Source: Rhododendron vialii
Lineage: Eukaryota > Streptophyta > Magnoliopsida > Ericales > Ericaceae
Direction of reading: 5' to 3'
Assembly: GCF_030253575.1 (NCBI RefSeq)
Contig: NC_080567.1
Coordinates: 35,617,501-35,681,500 of the forward strand
Length of the DNA: 64,000 nucleotides
Shown here: piece by piece, positions 32,260-45,194 of the stretch
How positions within the stretch are numbered: the first letter of the stretch is position 1
Layout of the letters: every line of letters begins with the position of its first letter
Notes under the pieces: model-generated
The model's input: the letters and a program-made list of their open reading frames with translations, nothing else
Databases searched by the model: none
What the model was told of the DNA's origin: nothing
Program-made: the position numbers and the translations under genes

Positions 32260-34111
32260 ACATATTTGAAACCTAATTTTTATTTTAAATATTTCATAGA
32301 GCCCTAGGGTTCAAGTTTAGACACTTTTATAGAAGTTTTATGATGCACTTTTCTATCATAGGGTTTTAACGATTTAAGCACTTTTATAGGGTACCCTAGA
32401 GTTTAGGCATTTTCAAAGGATACCCTAGCGTTTAGGCATTTTCATGATTTAGGTTAATTGGAGGTGGCCTGATAAAAATTACTTTTTATTTTCTATACCT
32501 AGCGGTAAAAAGCCCAATTTTTTACTCTCTTTGAAAATTTTAATTTTATATTAAATATTGATTTCATTCAATCATTCAACTGTAGTCATCATTAGCCGGA
32601 GTAATTGCACGTTGGCGGTAGCAAGGAGTCCAGCGCGTAGGGAGAGGACTTGGTGGGAAAATAATTGTGTGTAATTGTGCACCAGGACTTGAAGGGGCAA
32701 ATTCAAGTCAGGTAGGACCGGCCTAAAAATTCCCCATGTTTTTAAGAGTATCGAGATGCTGCGAAGGGAATTCATTTTGTTTTTTTGATCCCCGATTCCT
32801 TTTTGTTCACTCTTCAAACTTACTTTGTTGATTATGCGGTCCTTCTTGCACGTGGAATTCATGAATAGACTTGTGGTGGCCGGGGTCGGAGAAGTGACTC
32901 AGGAGACGGCCACGTCTTTCTAATAAATAGTCAAACTCAAGATCTTAAGGGTTCATTGACAGCGCGCAGTCCGCTGATTATATCTCCGCCGAACTCGTAT
33001 CACCGAGCTGAATTCGCTTGGTGCCGGACTAAGTTCGTCCAACCAAAGCAAGAACCAGAGACCAGAGCTTTAGTGTGTCTGTTGAGCTCGGTGACACCTT
33101 TCTCCCTGGCGAGGTCCCAACGAACCAAAAGTTACTTGATAGAACATCCCGAACAGAGCCGAGCGTTGCCGGTCGGCAGAACAGTCTACCACTGGGCCAC
33201 CTCTGCCCCCAGACTTGGGAGGAAGTCAGGTAGAGTTGGGTAGGAGGGGCAGGTGGCATGACAACGATGAGCTAACAGGTGGTTGGAAGGTGGCGTGACA
33301 CCACCCCACTTGTCGAACGAACGGAGGCAGAGCTCGTGACAGGCTTTTTGACTGCAGGACTATCTGAGTATATCAAGTAGGCACCAATCAACGAGCGTGT
33401 GGTGTTCACGCGTAAATTGGACTCCAAGTTATCTTTGCCTATAAAAGAAGTGCTCCACCTTCAGAATAAAGTAATGCTCTTCTCTCTTCAAAAACCCTTC
33501 ATACACATTCAAAGCTTTCCTTCCCTCTTTCTGACTTGATTGTCAGAGTGCCTATCTCAAACTCTCAACGATTCGGGTTTAACACTAACACAAGTGCTAA
33601 GTGTGCAGGATCTGTCTCCACTTTACAAGAAGATTCAACCGGAAAAAGTGCAACCCACAAGACTTTTCTTAAGAATTGTCTGATTTTGAACATGGAAGAG
33701 ATCCATATAGGAGTAGTATAGTATGGTGGAATCGTGTGACACTAGACGACATGAACGGTGACTCAACCCCTTACTTTGAAATCCGAAGATCGCGGGAAAT
33801 CCGTATCGATCGGAGGAAGGTTCATAATAAGGTGGTAGAGGATTAGAGAAAGGCTCGAAATTGGATTAGTTCTTTGGCCACACGTTAGTCAAGTCAAGGT
33901 TCTCAAAGTGTTGAGAGAGAGAATATTCTGTCAATAAAATCTTTTTAATGTGAAGTCATGAATTGTTGTTTACGGAAACAATTGTGATCGTTCAAAAGTG
34001 TATTAGACGGTCGCAATTGGTTAATACTATAAAAAAACTTTTTTCACAACTGAGCCGCACGAATAAGTTTCTCTCATTCTGTCAAAGCTGCCCTTACATT
34101 TGAAGAACACT
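32260..34111. other. Noncoding stretch, possible LTR debris
   Basis: No recognisable gene. Repeated TTTAGGCATTTTCA text lies at 32400-32450. A TATAAAA at 33440 followed by a pyrimidine-rich leader suggests an old LTR promoter, but ends and target duplications were not found. Confidence 0.4.
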
Positions 34112-34120
34112 TATCCAAGC

Positions 34121-34490
34121 CAAAAATGCTACACACACAACATCTCCCACACAATAACTCACACAACCGCTGACATCATGCTGACGTCAGTGTAAAACGA
34201 CGTCGTTTTGATTATTAAAAAAAAAAGAGGGTCTCGGACTGAACCTTTCCCCTTTCCCCTTCTCATTCCCTCCATTTTAGACGCTCAAAAGATTCAGAAT
34301 TTCAAAGGGGCTCCCACCACCACCACTGACGACCACGGACCACGGTACTCTTCCCACGATCACCAGCGACCACCACAACCCAACCCCAGAGCTCCCCCAC
34401 CTCCGGCGACCACCACTACCACCGATTTCTGAGAACTCCACCATTGTTACACCCACCACGAAGGTTTCTCTCTCCCCCCTCTCTCTCCTT
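34121..34490 (+). repeat. Left terminal inverted repeat of the MULE
   Basis: Pairs with 45120-45560. It contains TGACGTCA at 34182-34189 and the perfect 16-base palindrome AAAACGACGTCGTTTT at 34194-34209. A CCACC-rich stretch follows. Confidence 0.85.
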
Positions 34491-34977
34491 ATTTCAATTA
34501 GTACCCTAAATTTAGTTGCTAATGCACAAAAAAAGGGCGTACTAGTGAACCAAGATGGAAATAGCCATCTAGCCTAGTGATAAAAAGGGCGTACTGGTGA
34601 ACCAAAAAAATGGCGTACTGGTGTCTCAATTTGTTCTTCGAAATAGCCATCTAGCCTAGTGATAAGGCCTTCCACTGCTGGTTGTTCACAGAAAGGGTTA
34701 ATTGCTTGTTTTTTTTTTTTTTTTGGTTGGGGGGGGGGGGGGGAACTAATGAGATTAAAATGGAAATCCTTTTTTTTTTTGGGGGAACAGGGGAGTTGGA
34801 TGCTCAGTTTCTGTAGAGGAGGATAAAAGGGTGTGATTTGCTTGAACCCTGGTTTTGTTTAATGAAATACTGAACCTTACGTGGTTTCTTTCTGTTACAG
34901 ATTTATTTTAGTATCTTTGGGATTTCTTTAGGCTTGATTGTTTTGATGTTAGTATAAGTGGTTTCGGTTTAGGATAT

Positions 34978-36551
34978 TGATAAGCACCCAATAATGCATA
35001 TTCTTGGTGCTTAAGTCCTCTAGTATGTTGTGTTTGTACATATATGTTGTCGTTTTTATGCGATATTGCACGTAAGGTGTGTTTTTGTGTTTTTCAGGTA
35101 ATTCGTATAAATAAGATGCGTTTGAACGCCAAGGAGTGCTCCGGATGCAACCAAGTACTCAAGGCCAAGTGCCACCCCGTTGTGGTGCTCAAGAGATGGT
35201 TTGGAGGTTGCTCGGGTCGCCCAAGGGTCAAGGGAATTGAAGGACATGTGAGAATTTTACCAAAGCAATTCATCTTCCGACTAGCTGAGGGTAGAACCGT
35301 CATAACTTTTGGTGTACAAACTACTTTTGATCCAAACCACTTGGGTTAGAAAGTAGACTCGACGAGCTTTCCAACGGTTCAAAGAACACCCAAATCCGAG
35401 TTCGGGAGTGTCCGGAGCGCGTCCGCGAAGTTGCCTAAAAAAGCTGTCAAGCTTGTACCGGTATTGAGAATTTCCCAGTACCGGTACATGAAGTCCAGAG
35501 ATCAGTTTTTCCAGTATTTTTGAAGACCTTGTACCGGTACTGGGCAACCCCCAGTACCGGTTCATCTTTCAAAATACCTCCTTTTTCAACTTTCCTTTTA
35601 TAGCATACTTGCCACTTTTGGCATGTTTTTGGATATTTTTGGAGAGAGAAAGGTGTATTAGTACAAATATCCCTCTCCTTCCTTTAAGTTGTAGGTAGTC
35701 TTTTATCATTTTAAGTCTTTTTCATTTCCTAGGAACTCCATTAAAGCTTCAAGCTTTCTTAGTTATTTCTTTCAAGAACGCTAGTAAGCCTTTCTCGTTT
35801 GTTAATTTCTCGTTTATTAAAGTTGCTTGTACGGACTAGATCTTTACTAATATCAAGTTTATTTCCGTTTTTATCGGTTAATCATGTTTCCTTTCTTAAG
35901 CATGTTTTCTAGTCTTTTTATTATGTGTGAGTAGTTTTTCGGATAAGTCTTGGGCTAATCTTTTCCAATGACTTAGGCGGTTATTTGGTTCTCGAAACTT
36001 CGGGCTTAAAATCATGGTTTTCAGAATTGGATTAACCTAGCCATTTTGGTCTAAGCGAGGGGTGTTAACTCCTTGGTATGAAGTTTAGTCAAGCGGTCTT
36101 GGCAAGCGACGTACCGAGGGCTCGTGGCCTCCTACGTGTTAGATACATTAGCAAAAATAGGTTTGTTTAATTCCGTTTAATCACATCTTTTGATAAACGT
36201 AGTCATTAAAGTTAAATCTTCCGGGCGTGAGCACGCGATCGTGACTTTCGCTTGAGTTATAATCGAGAACCGGTAGGGGCCTTTGTCAAGGGATGGACGA
36301 TCCCTAGACTTGCCTCTTTTAAGTTAATTAAGGTCATTTCTAGTCTTTTCCTTAGTTTTCACTTTTAAAGTAAAATCAAGTTGATTGTCTTGAATGCCGC
36401 ACTCTACCATATAAACCTACAATCCAAACTTGTTATATTTCGATTCTCTGTGGGTACGATCCCGGACTTCCGGATATTATGCTATCGACGACCTAGCCCT
36501 ACGCTTGGGATGTTTCAACCTTATTGGAAGGCGAGGTTCGGAGGCTAAGCA
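34978..36551 (+). repeat. 5' LTR of the Athila-like element
   Basis: Noncoding, though frames of about 100 residues occur in both LTRs at the same place. It carries a cluster of TACCGGTA-type dyads near 35455-35565. Confidence 0.9.
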
Positions 36552-36624
36552 TTTTTGGCACCGTTGCCGGAGAATTCTTAATATAGCTTATTTGGAGGTT
36601 CAACAAACCACTATAAGTATTCCG

Positions 36625-36669
<45 letters not shown>

Positions 36670-36866
36670 TTCTTTGTGTAATTTGAACTCGATTTAGCGG
36701 ATACCTCTAACGGAGCCACCAATTTGACTTGAGGTGTAACGAAGCTAGATTGAGCATCAATTGCCTTTTCACTGCATTTTATCTATATAACGTGGCGGTG
36801 GCATAATCCCACGGAACTATTTTGAGAAAAGAGGTGGCGGCATAGCCCCTCTAGCCTGTTTACTTT

Positions 36867-37883
36867 ATGTCTTATTTATCTACTAGAATGGCGGCAGCAA
36901 ATTGGGAAACACCCCACAAGACTTTGCGGGATTACCTTTGTCCTAATCAAATCATCACACCGCACAAGACTTTGCGGGATTATCTTTATCCCAATCAAAT
37001 TTTCACACCTTCTTGCATAGCCCCTCATGACGCCAATGTTTTTAAAAGTTATATGACCATTACCAATTGGTTTGATCTCAAGAACCAAATTCAAACTTTT
37101 GCCAAGAGAGTGCCTAAGTCCTTTTATGCATGTTGGGGAAGATACAAAGATTTGCTCATTGCGGTCCGGAATCATAGCTTTGAAAACTTGCAAATTGCTA
37201 ACTATTTTTATGATGGACTTTCTCCAAAAAGTCAACGGTTCTTAGACATGATGTGCGATGGAAAACTTTTTGAAAAAGAACCCGCTTAAGTTTTAGATTT
37301 CTTTGATCATTTGGCTACAATTTTGCAATCTAGGGTTTTTGTTAAACATTGTCAAGAGTCCAATTCAAATGCTATGGAAGAGGACATTGACCCGCTTATC
37401 TCTGTTGAGGATGTTAGTTTAGATTGTGACAGTTCCTCAGAGTCTGAATGGATTGATGTGCCAGATGTTGAGCCTGATGTCCAGTGTTCTCCCCCTGTGG
37501 ACCCCTCTCTGTGTGATCCAGGGGAGAGATTTCTCATTGTTGAGAAAACGAATGTTGAGGTAGACTTTTTGTATGCTCTACTGAATGAGTAGGATGGAAA
37601 GAATGTGTCTAGATCTGAGCGTTTGTCTCCTTCCTTTGAGGAGATACCTTCCATTGAAATTTTGAACCATCCAATACTCTCGGCTCTAGATGATGCCACC
37701 ATTCGTACCGAGTCTCCACCAGTGCAAGAGCTTTTAAAAGTCGAATTGATTGATTTTGTTGGTGTTGATGAATTTGATTTAGTTTATCATCCTTGCATTG
37801 TGGATTTTGTCAACTCGTTGAAAATCAATCTAGTTTGGAATGCGCACTTGGTTGAACTTAAATGTCTTAAACGAATTCGGTAA
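36867..37883 (+). pseudogene. gag-like pseudogene of the Athila-like element
   Basis: One reading frame of about 338 codons is broken by in-frame stops at 37287-37289 and 37590-37592. The text around TLRDYLYPNQ, TPSCIAP and the later ANYFYDGLSPKSQRFLDMM with DFFDHLA resembles gag proteins of Athila-type elements. A 16-residue unit beginning TPHKTLRDYL is repeated in frame at codons 15-30 and 31-46 (36909-37004). Protease and polymerase regions are absent. Confidence 0.75.
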
Positions 37884-40246
37884 ATGTGCTACTCAAAGTA
37901 TCTATTTTTGTGGCATGGTTAGATTCAATTTTTCAAGCAGAGTGTGGAGCGGAGTACTATGTTCATTTTATTAGCTCTCATTGGCATAATAAATGTTAGG
38001 AGCCCGCGTTTGGCTGCACATACATAAACTCTTTCTTTTTCTTTTTCTTTTTCTTTTTCTCTTTTGACGGTCTAGTATAGCCACCCGTGTCTTACCTCTT
38101 CGGTGCGACATGGGAAGAAAAGTATGACTCGTAAGATTGCGTGAAGATCGGGTGGTGTTTTTAATGTTTCCTTCGTATATATGTTTGTTTGGCGCCCGAA
38201 TAACATGAGTTGGGCGGTACTAATGTCATTTGCTTTTTAGTAGGCAGTTGGTTCTTAAGTCTTTTGCAGGGTAAGCATGCTACCACACCAGCCTTAGTGG
38301 TTTAGGTCTGAAAGCTAGGGTGAGTGAGGCATTCAAGAGCCCTAAGCATGGGTGCGATTACGTGTCGCAGTTGTAAAACCAAGAAAGCCCCGGCGATGAC
38401 CTTGTGTGACTAGCTATGGTTCCGATGAAGGAGCCGAAAGAGTGAGCCTTGAAAGCGATTCCAATGATGAAGGGAAGTAATGACAAGAAAGCCTCAAACT
38501 TGATCGAGGTATAAGGGGGTTGACATTCCCCCCGGAGGTACAATTTTTGTTCTCCCCTCTCTAATACTTTTGTCTTCATGCTATGAGGACATAGTATCGT
38601 TTAAGTTGGGGGGAGGGTTATATATATGCCATATATATGTTATGAGACTTGTCTTATTTTTCTGCTTTTGATAAATTTTCAAAATTTTTGTGCAATCTTC
38701 CCTTGTTGGAAGTGATTTCGTATGTTAGATACTTTAATTATGCTCAATTGTGTCAATATGGAAAAGTCGTGTATCCCGTCGAATTTGCTTATGTGTTTGA
38801 ATCCATGTCACATGCATATACATGAATATTGATGAACAAGTTGAGCCTAAAAGTAAAGTCAAGTTGTGTGCATCGTTAGAGTACAGATTCGTTTCTTAAG
38901 CATCCCATGCCTTTTGTTCTCATTTCTGCACTTGCGTAAATAATATCTTTTGTTCATACTTGAGTAGTGTATATATCTTTTATGCATCTTATTGGAGTTG
39001 TTAGCGTACTTAGGAAATGATTCAAGGCATTTTTGTTTGATTAAACCACATAAGAGTAACATTGTCCTTGTTTTGAACCGTAGTCCGAGTCTCTTCCGTT
39101 GTTTAAACCTAGGTAACTGGATGTTTGGAGGGTTGTGTGTCAATAGTTTTCAAAGATTTCAGGAGGTTTGGGGGTGGTGCATGTGAATGTGATAGAAGTG
39201 GTTGGAATGTAAAAATGCGAAGAATTGGTACATGATTCCCTATCTCTCCTTTCCCACTACAAAAGCTAAGGCCCCAAATTTTCATCTCCCTTTCCAAAGT
39301 CCTCAAAATTGGCCCCTCAATCTCTCTTACTTCAAATTTTATTTCGAATGACCCTATTCCTCAAAGAAAAATCAAAGAAATGTTATGAAAGAGCAAATCA
39401 TATTCAAAAGAGGGTTGAATACTTTGATGAGAGGATTGGTGTGACTACCGGGCTAGCTTACATGCCGGATGAGAAAGAGTTCGATAGAAAGGGGGAGCTC
39501 AATGCTCAATACCGTGAGGAGCCGGATGAGGATGAAGATTATGTGTGGTGGAGTCGGTGGTAGTAGTTTTTCTTTATTTCTTTTTTTGTAACTTTGTTTG
39601 GTGTTTGGCCGATATGAGGCCATGCCTTGGTAGTTTAGGGTCGGTAGTGGCCAAGGGTAGATGAACCATGCAAGTATATGGCCACTACATTTTTGTAGTC
39701 CCTTTCTCTTTGTATCCAAGGTCGTTATAAGCTAATAAAGTCCTCCGTTGATCTTTTATACGCTAATTAACTCCAATTTATGCATGATCGATATCTATTA
39801 TTACTTAAGTTGTGATTGCCCTAGTCGTTCCACACTTGTCAATAATTAGCTTTCCTTTTGTTCTAAGCGCCCTTTTGATAGCATGCGTAGCTTTTTGTCT
39901 CTGGCTATCGCATTTACTTGCTAGCGCTTGTCATGGGATGTATCTTGTATCTCACTGTGTGAAAAGTCGAATAAGAGCGTATCCTTGTGAGTTTTCGAGT
40001 CAAAACTCGTTGTGGTGCACACATACTTGACTACTCTAATATGGCATAATTTGTTCATCCTAGTTCATGGCATGTTTGTGCGTGGATTGCACGTGATCGG
40101 ATTTGAAGGAATGTTTTTGGACCCTTGCCTAATTGAAATAGTTGAGCATAATTTTTGTGTCTTGAATTTCAAGGAGATTGTTTAGCTTAGTTTAATACAT
40201 TTTGATTTAGTCTGCTAGGGACTAGCAATGTTCAAGTTGGGGTGTG

Positions 40247-41833
40247 TGATAAGCACCCAATAATGCATATTCTTGGTACTTAAGTCCTCTAGTATGTTGT
40301 GTTTGTACATATATGTTGTCGTTTTTATGCGATATTGCACGTAAGGTGTGTTTTTGTGTTTTTCAGGTAATTCGTATAAATAAGATGCGTTTGAACGCCA
40401 AGGAATGCTCCAGATGCAACCAAGTACTCAAGGCCAAGTGCCACCCCATTGTGGTGCTCAAGAGATGGCTTGGAGGTTGCTCGGGTCGCCCAAGGGTCAA
40501 GGGAATTGAAGGACATGTGAGAATTTTACCAAAGCAATTCATCTTCCAACTAGCTGAGGGTAGAATCATCATAACTTTTGGTGTACAAACTACTTTTGAT
40601 CCAAACCACTTGGGTTAGAAAGTAGACTCGACGAGCTTTCCAACAGTCCAAAGAACACCCAAATCCGAGTTCGGGAGTGTCCAGAGCGCGTCCGCGAAGT
40701 TGCCTAAAAAAGCTGTCAAGCTTGTACCGGTACTGGCAATTTCCCAGTACCGGTACATGAAGTCCAGAGATCAATTTTTCCAGTATTTTTGAAGACCTTG
40801 TACCGGTACTGGGGGTTGCCCAGTACCGGTTCATCCTGGAGAAATATCTACGTTTTTACCTCCTTTTTCAACTTTCCTTTTATAGCATACTTGCCACTTT
40901 TGGCATGTTTTTGGATATTTTTGGAGAGAGAAAGGCGTATTAGTACAAATATCCCTCTCCTTCCTTTAAGTTGTAGGTAGTCTTTTATCATTTTAAGTCT
41001 TTTTCATTTCCTAGGAACTCCATTAAAGCTTCAAGCTTTCTTAGTTATGTCTTTCAAGAACGCTAGTAAGCCTTTCTCGTTTGTTAATTTCTCGTTTATT
41101 AAAGTTGCTTGTACGGACTAGATCTTTACTAATATCAAGTTTATTTCCATTTTTATCGGTTAATCATGTTTCCTTTCTTAAGCATGTTTTCTAGTCTTTT
41201 TATTATGTGTGAGTAGTTTTTCGGTTAAGTCTTGGGCTAATCTTTTCCAATGACTTAGGCGGTTATTTGGTTCTCGAAACTTCAGGCTTAAAATCATGGT
41301 TTTCGGAATTGGATTAATCTAGCCATTTTGGTCTAAGCGAGGGGTGTTAACTCCTTGGTATGAAGTTTATTCAAGCGGTTTTGGCAAGCGACGTACCGAG
41401 GGCTCGTGGCCTCCTACGTGTTAGATACATTAGCAAAAATAGGTTTGTTTAATTCCGTTTAATCACATCTTTTGATTAACGTAGTCATTAAAGTTAAATC
41501 TTCCGGGCGTGAGCACGCGGTCGTGACTCTCCCTTGAGTTATAATCGAGAACCGGTAGCGGCCTTTGTCAAGGGATGGACGATCCCTAGACTTGCCTCTT
41601 TTAAGTTAATTAATCTCATTTCTAGTCTTTTCCTTAGTTTTCACTTTTAAAGCAAAATCAAGTTGGCTGTCTTGAACGCCGCACTCTACCATATAAACCT
41701 ACAATCCATACTAGCTATATTTCGATTCTATGTGGGTACGATCCCGGACTTCCGGATATTATGCTATCGACGACCTAGCCCTACGCTTGGGGTGTTTCAA
41801 CCTTATTGGAAGGCGAGGTTCGGAGGCTAAACA
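40247..41833 (+). repeat. 3' LTR of the Athila-like element
   Basis: Matches the 5' LTR with scattered base changes and a short length difference near 40835-40862. It ends GGCTAAACA directly before the GATAT duplication. Confidence 0.9.
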
Positions 41834-42175
41834 GATATTGAAAGGACCGTTTAAAGTAAAAGTATGTGTATGGGCACGACATATATCTTCCGCAAATAAC
41901 AGCGTTGTGTACATTTAATGCATGGGACAAAAAAAATACTTTTATGTATTTTTTTGCCCCGCATCGAACGGAAGCAACGCTAGTTGATTAAAAAAATATA
42001 ATTTAAATTTTTCGACTACATGCATTTTCAAATTGATTTGCAATTGCGAATAATGTTATATTGTAAACAAAATTTCGGCATAGTCTTCTTGTATCTTATA
42101 TTGTTGTTCACTCTATTCATTGCATTGTAAGTTGATTATATCTCTATATAATTATTTCATTTTTTTAACCAACAG

Positions 42176-42600
42176 ATGATGTCGCCGGATTCTGTTCCAT
42201 CAGCAATGCCTCCAAACAACGAGTGTGTAGAAGAAGAAGAGGTATGAAGTGGAGACCGTGAAGACGAACAAGAGGTATGCAGTAGTCCTTCAAACAAAAA
42301 GTGTGGTGAAATAGATACTAGCCCAATTGGGAAGGAGACAACAGAAAATTGGGAAGATGCAGTTGAAGAACTGAAAGAGGGAATGACCTTTGACACATCA
42401 GAGGAAGCTTATTCATACTACTCAAGCTTTGCTAAACAAAAAGGGTTTGCTGGAGCAAAAAGAACATCGAGAAAGGAAAAATATGGAAGGTTGAAGGATG
42501 TAACTATAGCATGCAGTCGTGCTGGAAAGGCAATAGCAAGTATGCGGAGGACAACAAAGTTATACGCAAATGATGAATGCACCGGACAATGTAGAAGAGT
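42176..42600 (+). pseudogene. FAR1-type DNA-binding domain of the MULE, broken
   Basis: The frame opens ATGATG right after an intron-acceptor-like TAACCAACAG, has an in-frame TGA at 42245-42247, and then runs on. The section EGMTFDTSEEAYSYYSSFAK, then GFAGAKRTSRK and VTIACSRAGKA, matches the N-terminal FAR1 zinc-binding domain shared by FAR1/FHY3 proteins and Mutator-like transposases. The final Cys/His part and the MULE catalytic domain are missing. It probably once encoded the element's transposase. A host FAR1-related gene is less likely because it sits between MULE ends. Confidence 0.75.
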
Positions 42601-43511
42601 AGTTCACTTGCTTGTATTGTGTCCTTTGTGTCCCATGTCCCCTTTTGTGTCTTGTAATGACCTTTCATGATGTAGATGGTGTGGAGATTTTTGTTTATTG
42701 TTGACTTCTTTAATGAGACGCATTCTACTTTTGTTCGTAAAATTGTGCCACTTTAGTTGTTCACGATGGGTTATCTTGTTTAATGTTGAGATGATGATAT
42801 TATTGAACATAAGATTCTATTCAGCATTATCATACCACTGTTTTTGGTTCTTGAAAAATTTCGGCATGGTCTTATCTGTTTTTTGAAAAATTTCGGCATG
42901 ATCTTCCCTGTTTTTTGGTTCTAGCCCGACGTCTCGCGTCTCAATCAATATAGTAATAACAACAATAGAAACAACATGAGGTTGGTTATGCACAAACCCA
43001 CCCTGGACATTTCTTATTCTAAATCACCATTCACAAGCTATATTCATTGCGAAAATTCATTGCCAAATTATTCATTCCCAACAAAAATCATAAAACAATA
43101 TAGTCACACAAATAGGCTACAATCGAAGTTATATTTCACAAAACTAAAACTTCATACAACAACTTGATATTTCAACAAATTACAACTTCATATTTCAAAT
43201 TACAACAATTGGTCATTTTCTTGGCCTTTGATTCACTTGAATAGCTTCAATCTCTTTCAACGGCATGTGGCATCTTGAAGTTGTTGAACTGGCAAGTTTC
43301 TTTGTTGGCTGTAAGCACTAGCTGTTCTTTCTCGTCGAGCTCTTTCAGTGTCCAAGTTTCCTATCTTCTTTTTCTAATCATTGTAGAAAGTTCGATATAA
43401 TGGCAGCATAGAAGAACCCCGAGAAGGAAGCACATCCGAATATGAGGTAAAACCAGCCCTGAAATTCTGTCCTTGGAGGCAACATATTGAGAGATGCCTA
43501 ATTGCCAGAAC

Positions 43512-43601
43512 CAATGTCGTTGCACCAATGCATCTCAATTCTCCGCGACCAAGCATGGGCTTCAAGAGATTGCCAGCATACATTGCACCATTTGTAGCAC
43601 C
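43512..43601 (-). pseudogene. Captured exon-like fragment of a ClpB/Hsp100 gene
   Basis: Thirty codons beginning [20 protein letters not shown], then [10 protein letters not shown], match the first AAA+ module of ClpB/Hsp101 disaggregases; the [22 protein letters not shown] block is diagnostic. It is preceded on the minus strand by CTTATGTTTCAG, a good intron acceptor, so genomic DNA with intron flank was copied. Beyond GATTL the homology stops, and another stretch (43380-43500) has a frame with a hydrophobic segment ([14 protein letters not shown]) that I cannot assign. Lying inside the MULE, it fits Pack-MULE-type gene capture. Not functional as a chaperone. Confidence 0.8.
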
Positions 43602-45119
43602 TGAAACATAAGTGAAGAGCACATTTGCTTTCATCTCATAAATCATGATGCAAACCTCAACCCAAATATTGAAAATCAAAAGAAAATTCTTAAACCAAAT
43701 TATATGTAATTACCAACAGGAATAGACAATAGAGATACACTACTTGTCCAAGCTGTTAATCACTTGAAAGAATGGAGATACTAAACCGTATGTGGACAAA
43801 AGTATGATTTATATTGACATATTTTTGCCCCCCAATACTTGGCAGCCAATACAAAGCATCAAAAGTCAAATATCCATTACTGAGCGACCTTAGCAGATCA
43901 AATTTTACAGTTGCAAGTCCAGAAAGAGATACCAAGAACAATTCGTCAATTCCTATCCGAAAGCACTTAGTCATTCCCAGAATTTGATGCTAGTTGAATT
44001 TCCAACTTCTACATCCTAAAATTGCATGAATGAAGCTAACCAATGCCCACTCTTATGTGAAATTCACCATAACAAAAAGAACTCCTACATTATGTCTCAT
44101 TCTTTTTCCACAATCAAAACTTATATTTTTTTTAACGATAACCTATTTCACTTACATTAGATCTTCTTGATTGTAATTAGGTAGTTTACTTGTATTATGG
44201 TTATTTGAATTGCAATGTTATATAAATAAATAAATAACCCTCGTAGTTAATCAAGGAACAAAATGAAGTTGTTTTATGGTTAGAATACAATATAGCTCCA
44301 AATGAGACGCCTCCATCCAAAGTATCACATCGTTATTTATTGTCTGCACGTATGTGCGCAGATAGATTGAAAAAGTAGTTGACGAATTCTTTTCAAATTT
44401 AGCCGACGTACACATTTGGGGTGAACCTAAGTTCAGTACCATCATTAAGGTCAGATTTGAACTGTCTACTATCATCCTCTATCTTTCTTATGTTCATTGA
44501 ACTCAGTTTTAGCATCTGAGGATCTAATTCCAGCAATTAGGGCCAATTTCCAGCACTTAGAGAGCATAGTTTCAGCAAATCAAAGTCAATTTCCAACATA
44601 TAACCATCAAAATAGTGCATTTAAGTACAGTTTCAGCATGAAACACATATTTCCTGCATGTAAGCTACACTTTTCAATGCTTAGTTCTTAGGTTCAACAG
44701 GTAACAGCACTTGAACACTCAATTACAGTGAAAAGCCCTAGTTAGGGTGCTTGAACACTCAATTTTCTGCACCTAATCTGCACTCTATTGCTTCTAATCA
44801 CAAATTTCAGTTCCAATAGGAAAAAACAACAAAGAAAAGCCATAATTAGGGTGTTTAAACCCAACTGATTGCAAAACCCCAAAATAATTCAATTCATGAA
44901 AGTATGAATTCCCAACTGAAAAAAAGGCAGGAGATTGTTCATGTATGTATATGAACAAAGGCATCATAATCATCTATAAATAGCTACACACAAAATGACA
45001 GAAATTTCCTCCATCATCAAAGCCCATGATTAGCAAAAAATCAAAACCCTAATTTTCGAATTAGGGGTTTTTTTCCTTCAAGAAACTCAATTTATGGTGG
45101 AGCAACTCAGCAATCAGTT

Positions 45120-45194
<75 letters not shown>

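Larger units (their letters stand above)
34978..41833 (+). mobile_element. Athila-like Gypsy retrotransposon (6.86 kb), non-autonomous
   Basis: LTRs 34978-36551 (1574 bp) and 40247-41833 (1587 bp) start TGATAAGCACCC and end GGCTAAGCA or GGCTAAACA. GATAT flanks the element (34973-34977, 41834-41838). The primer-binding site TGGCACCGTTGCCGG (36556-36570) is close to the Athila tRNA-Asp type, and the purine tract AAGTTGGGGTG precedes the right LTR. Only a broken gag-like gene remains; I see no reverse transcriptase or integrase. A second purine tract, TAAGTTGGGGGGAGGG, lies near 38604. Confidence 0.92.

Noticed and set aside
33029-33259. Overlapping 76- and 95-codon frames at 32956-33259 as a gene
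   Set aside because: No start context, domain or repeat support; the base composition fits LTR debris.
35044-35349. A 101-codon frame repeated at 40313-40618
   Set aside because: It lies wholly inside the two LTRs of the Athila-like element and has no domain; the duplicate is the LTR pair.
42383-42670. A host FAR1/FHY3 transcription-factor gene
   Set aside because: It lacks the catalytic-like and SWIM regions, has an in-frame stop upstream, and lies between Mutator-type ends.
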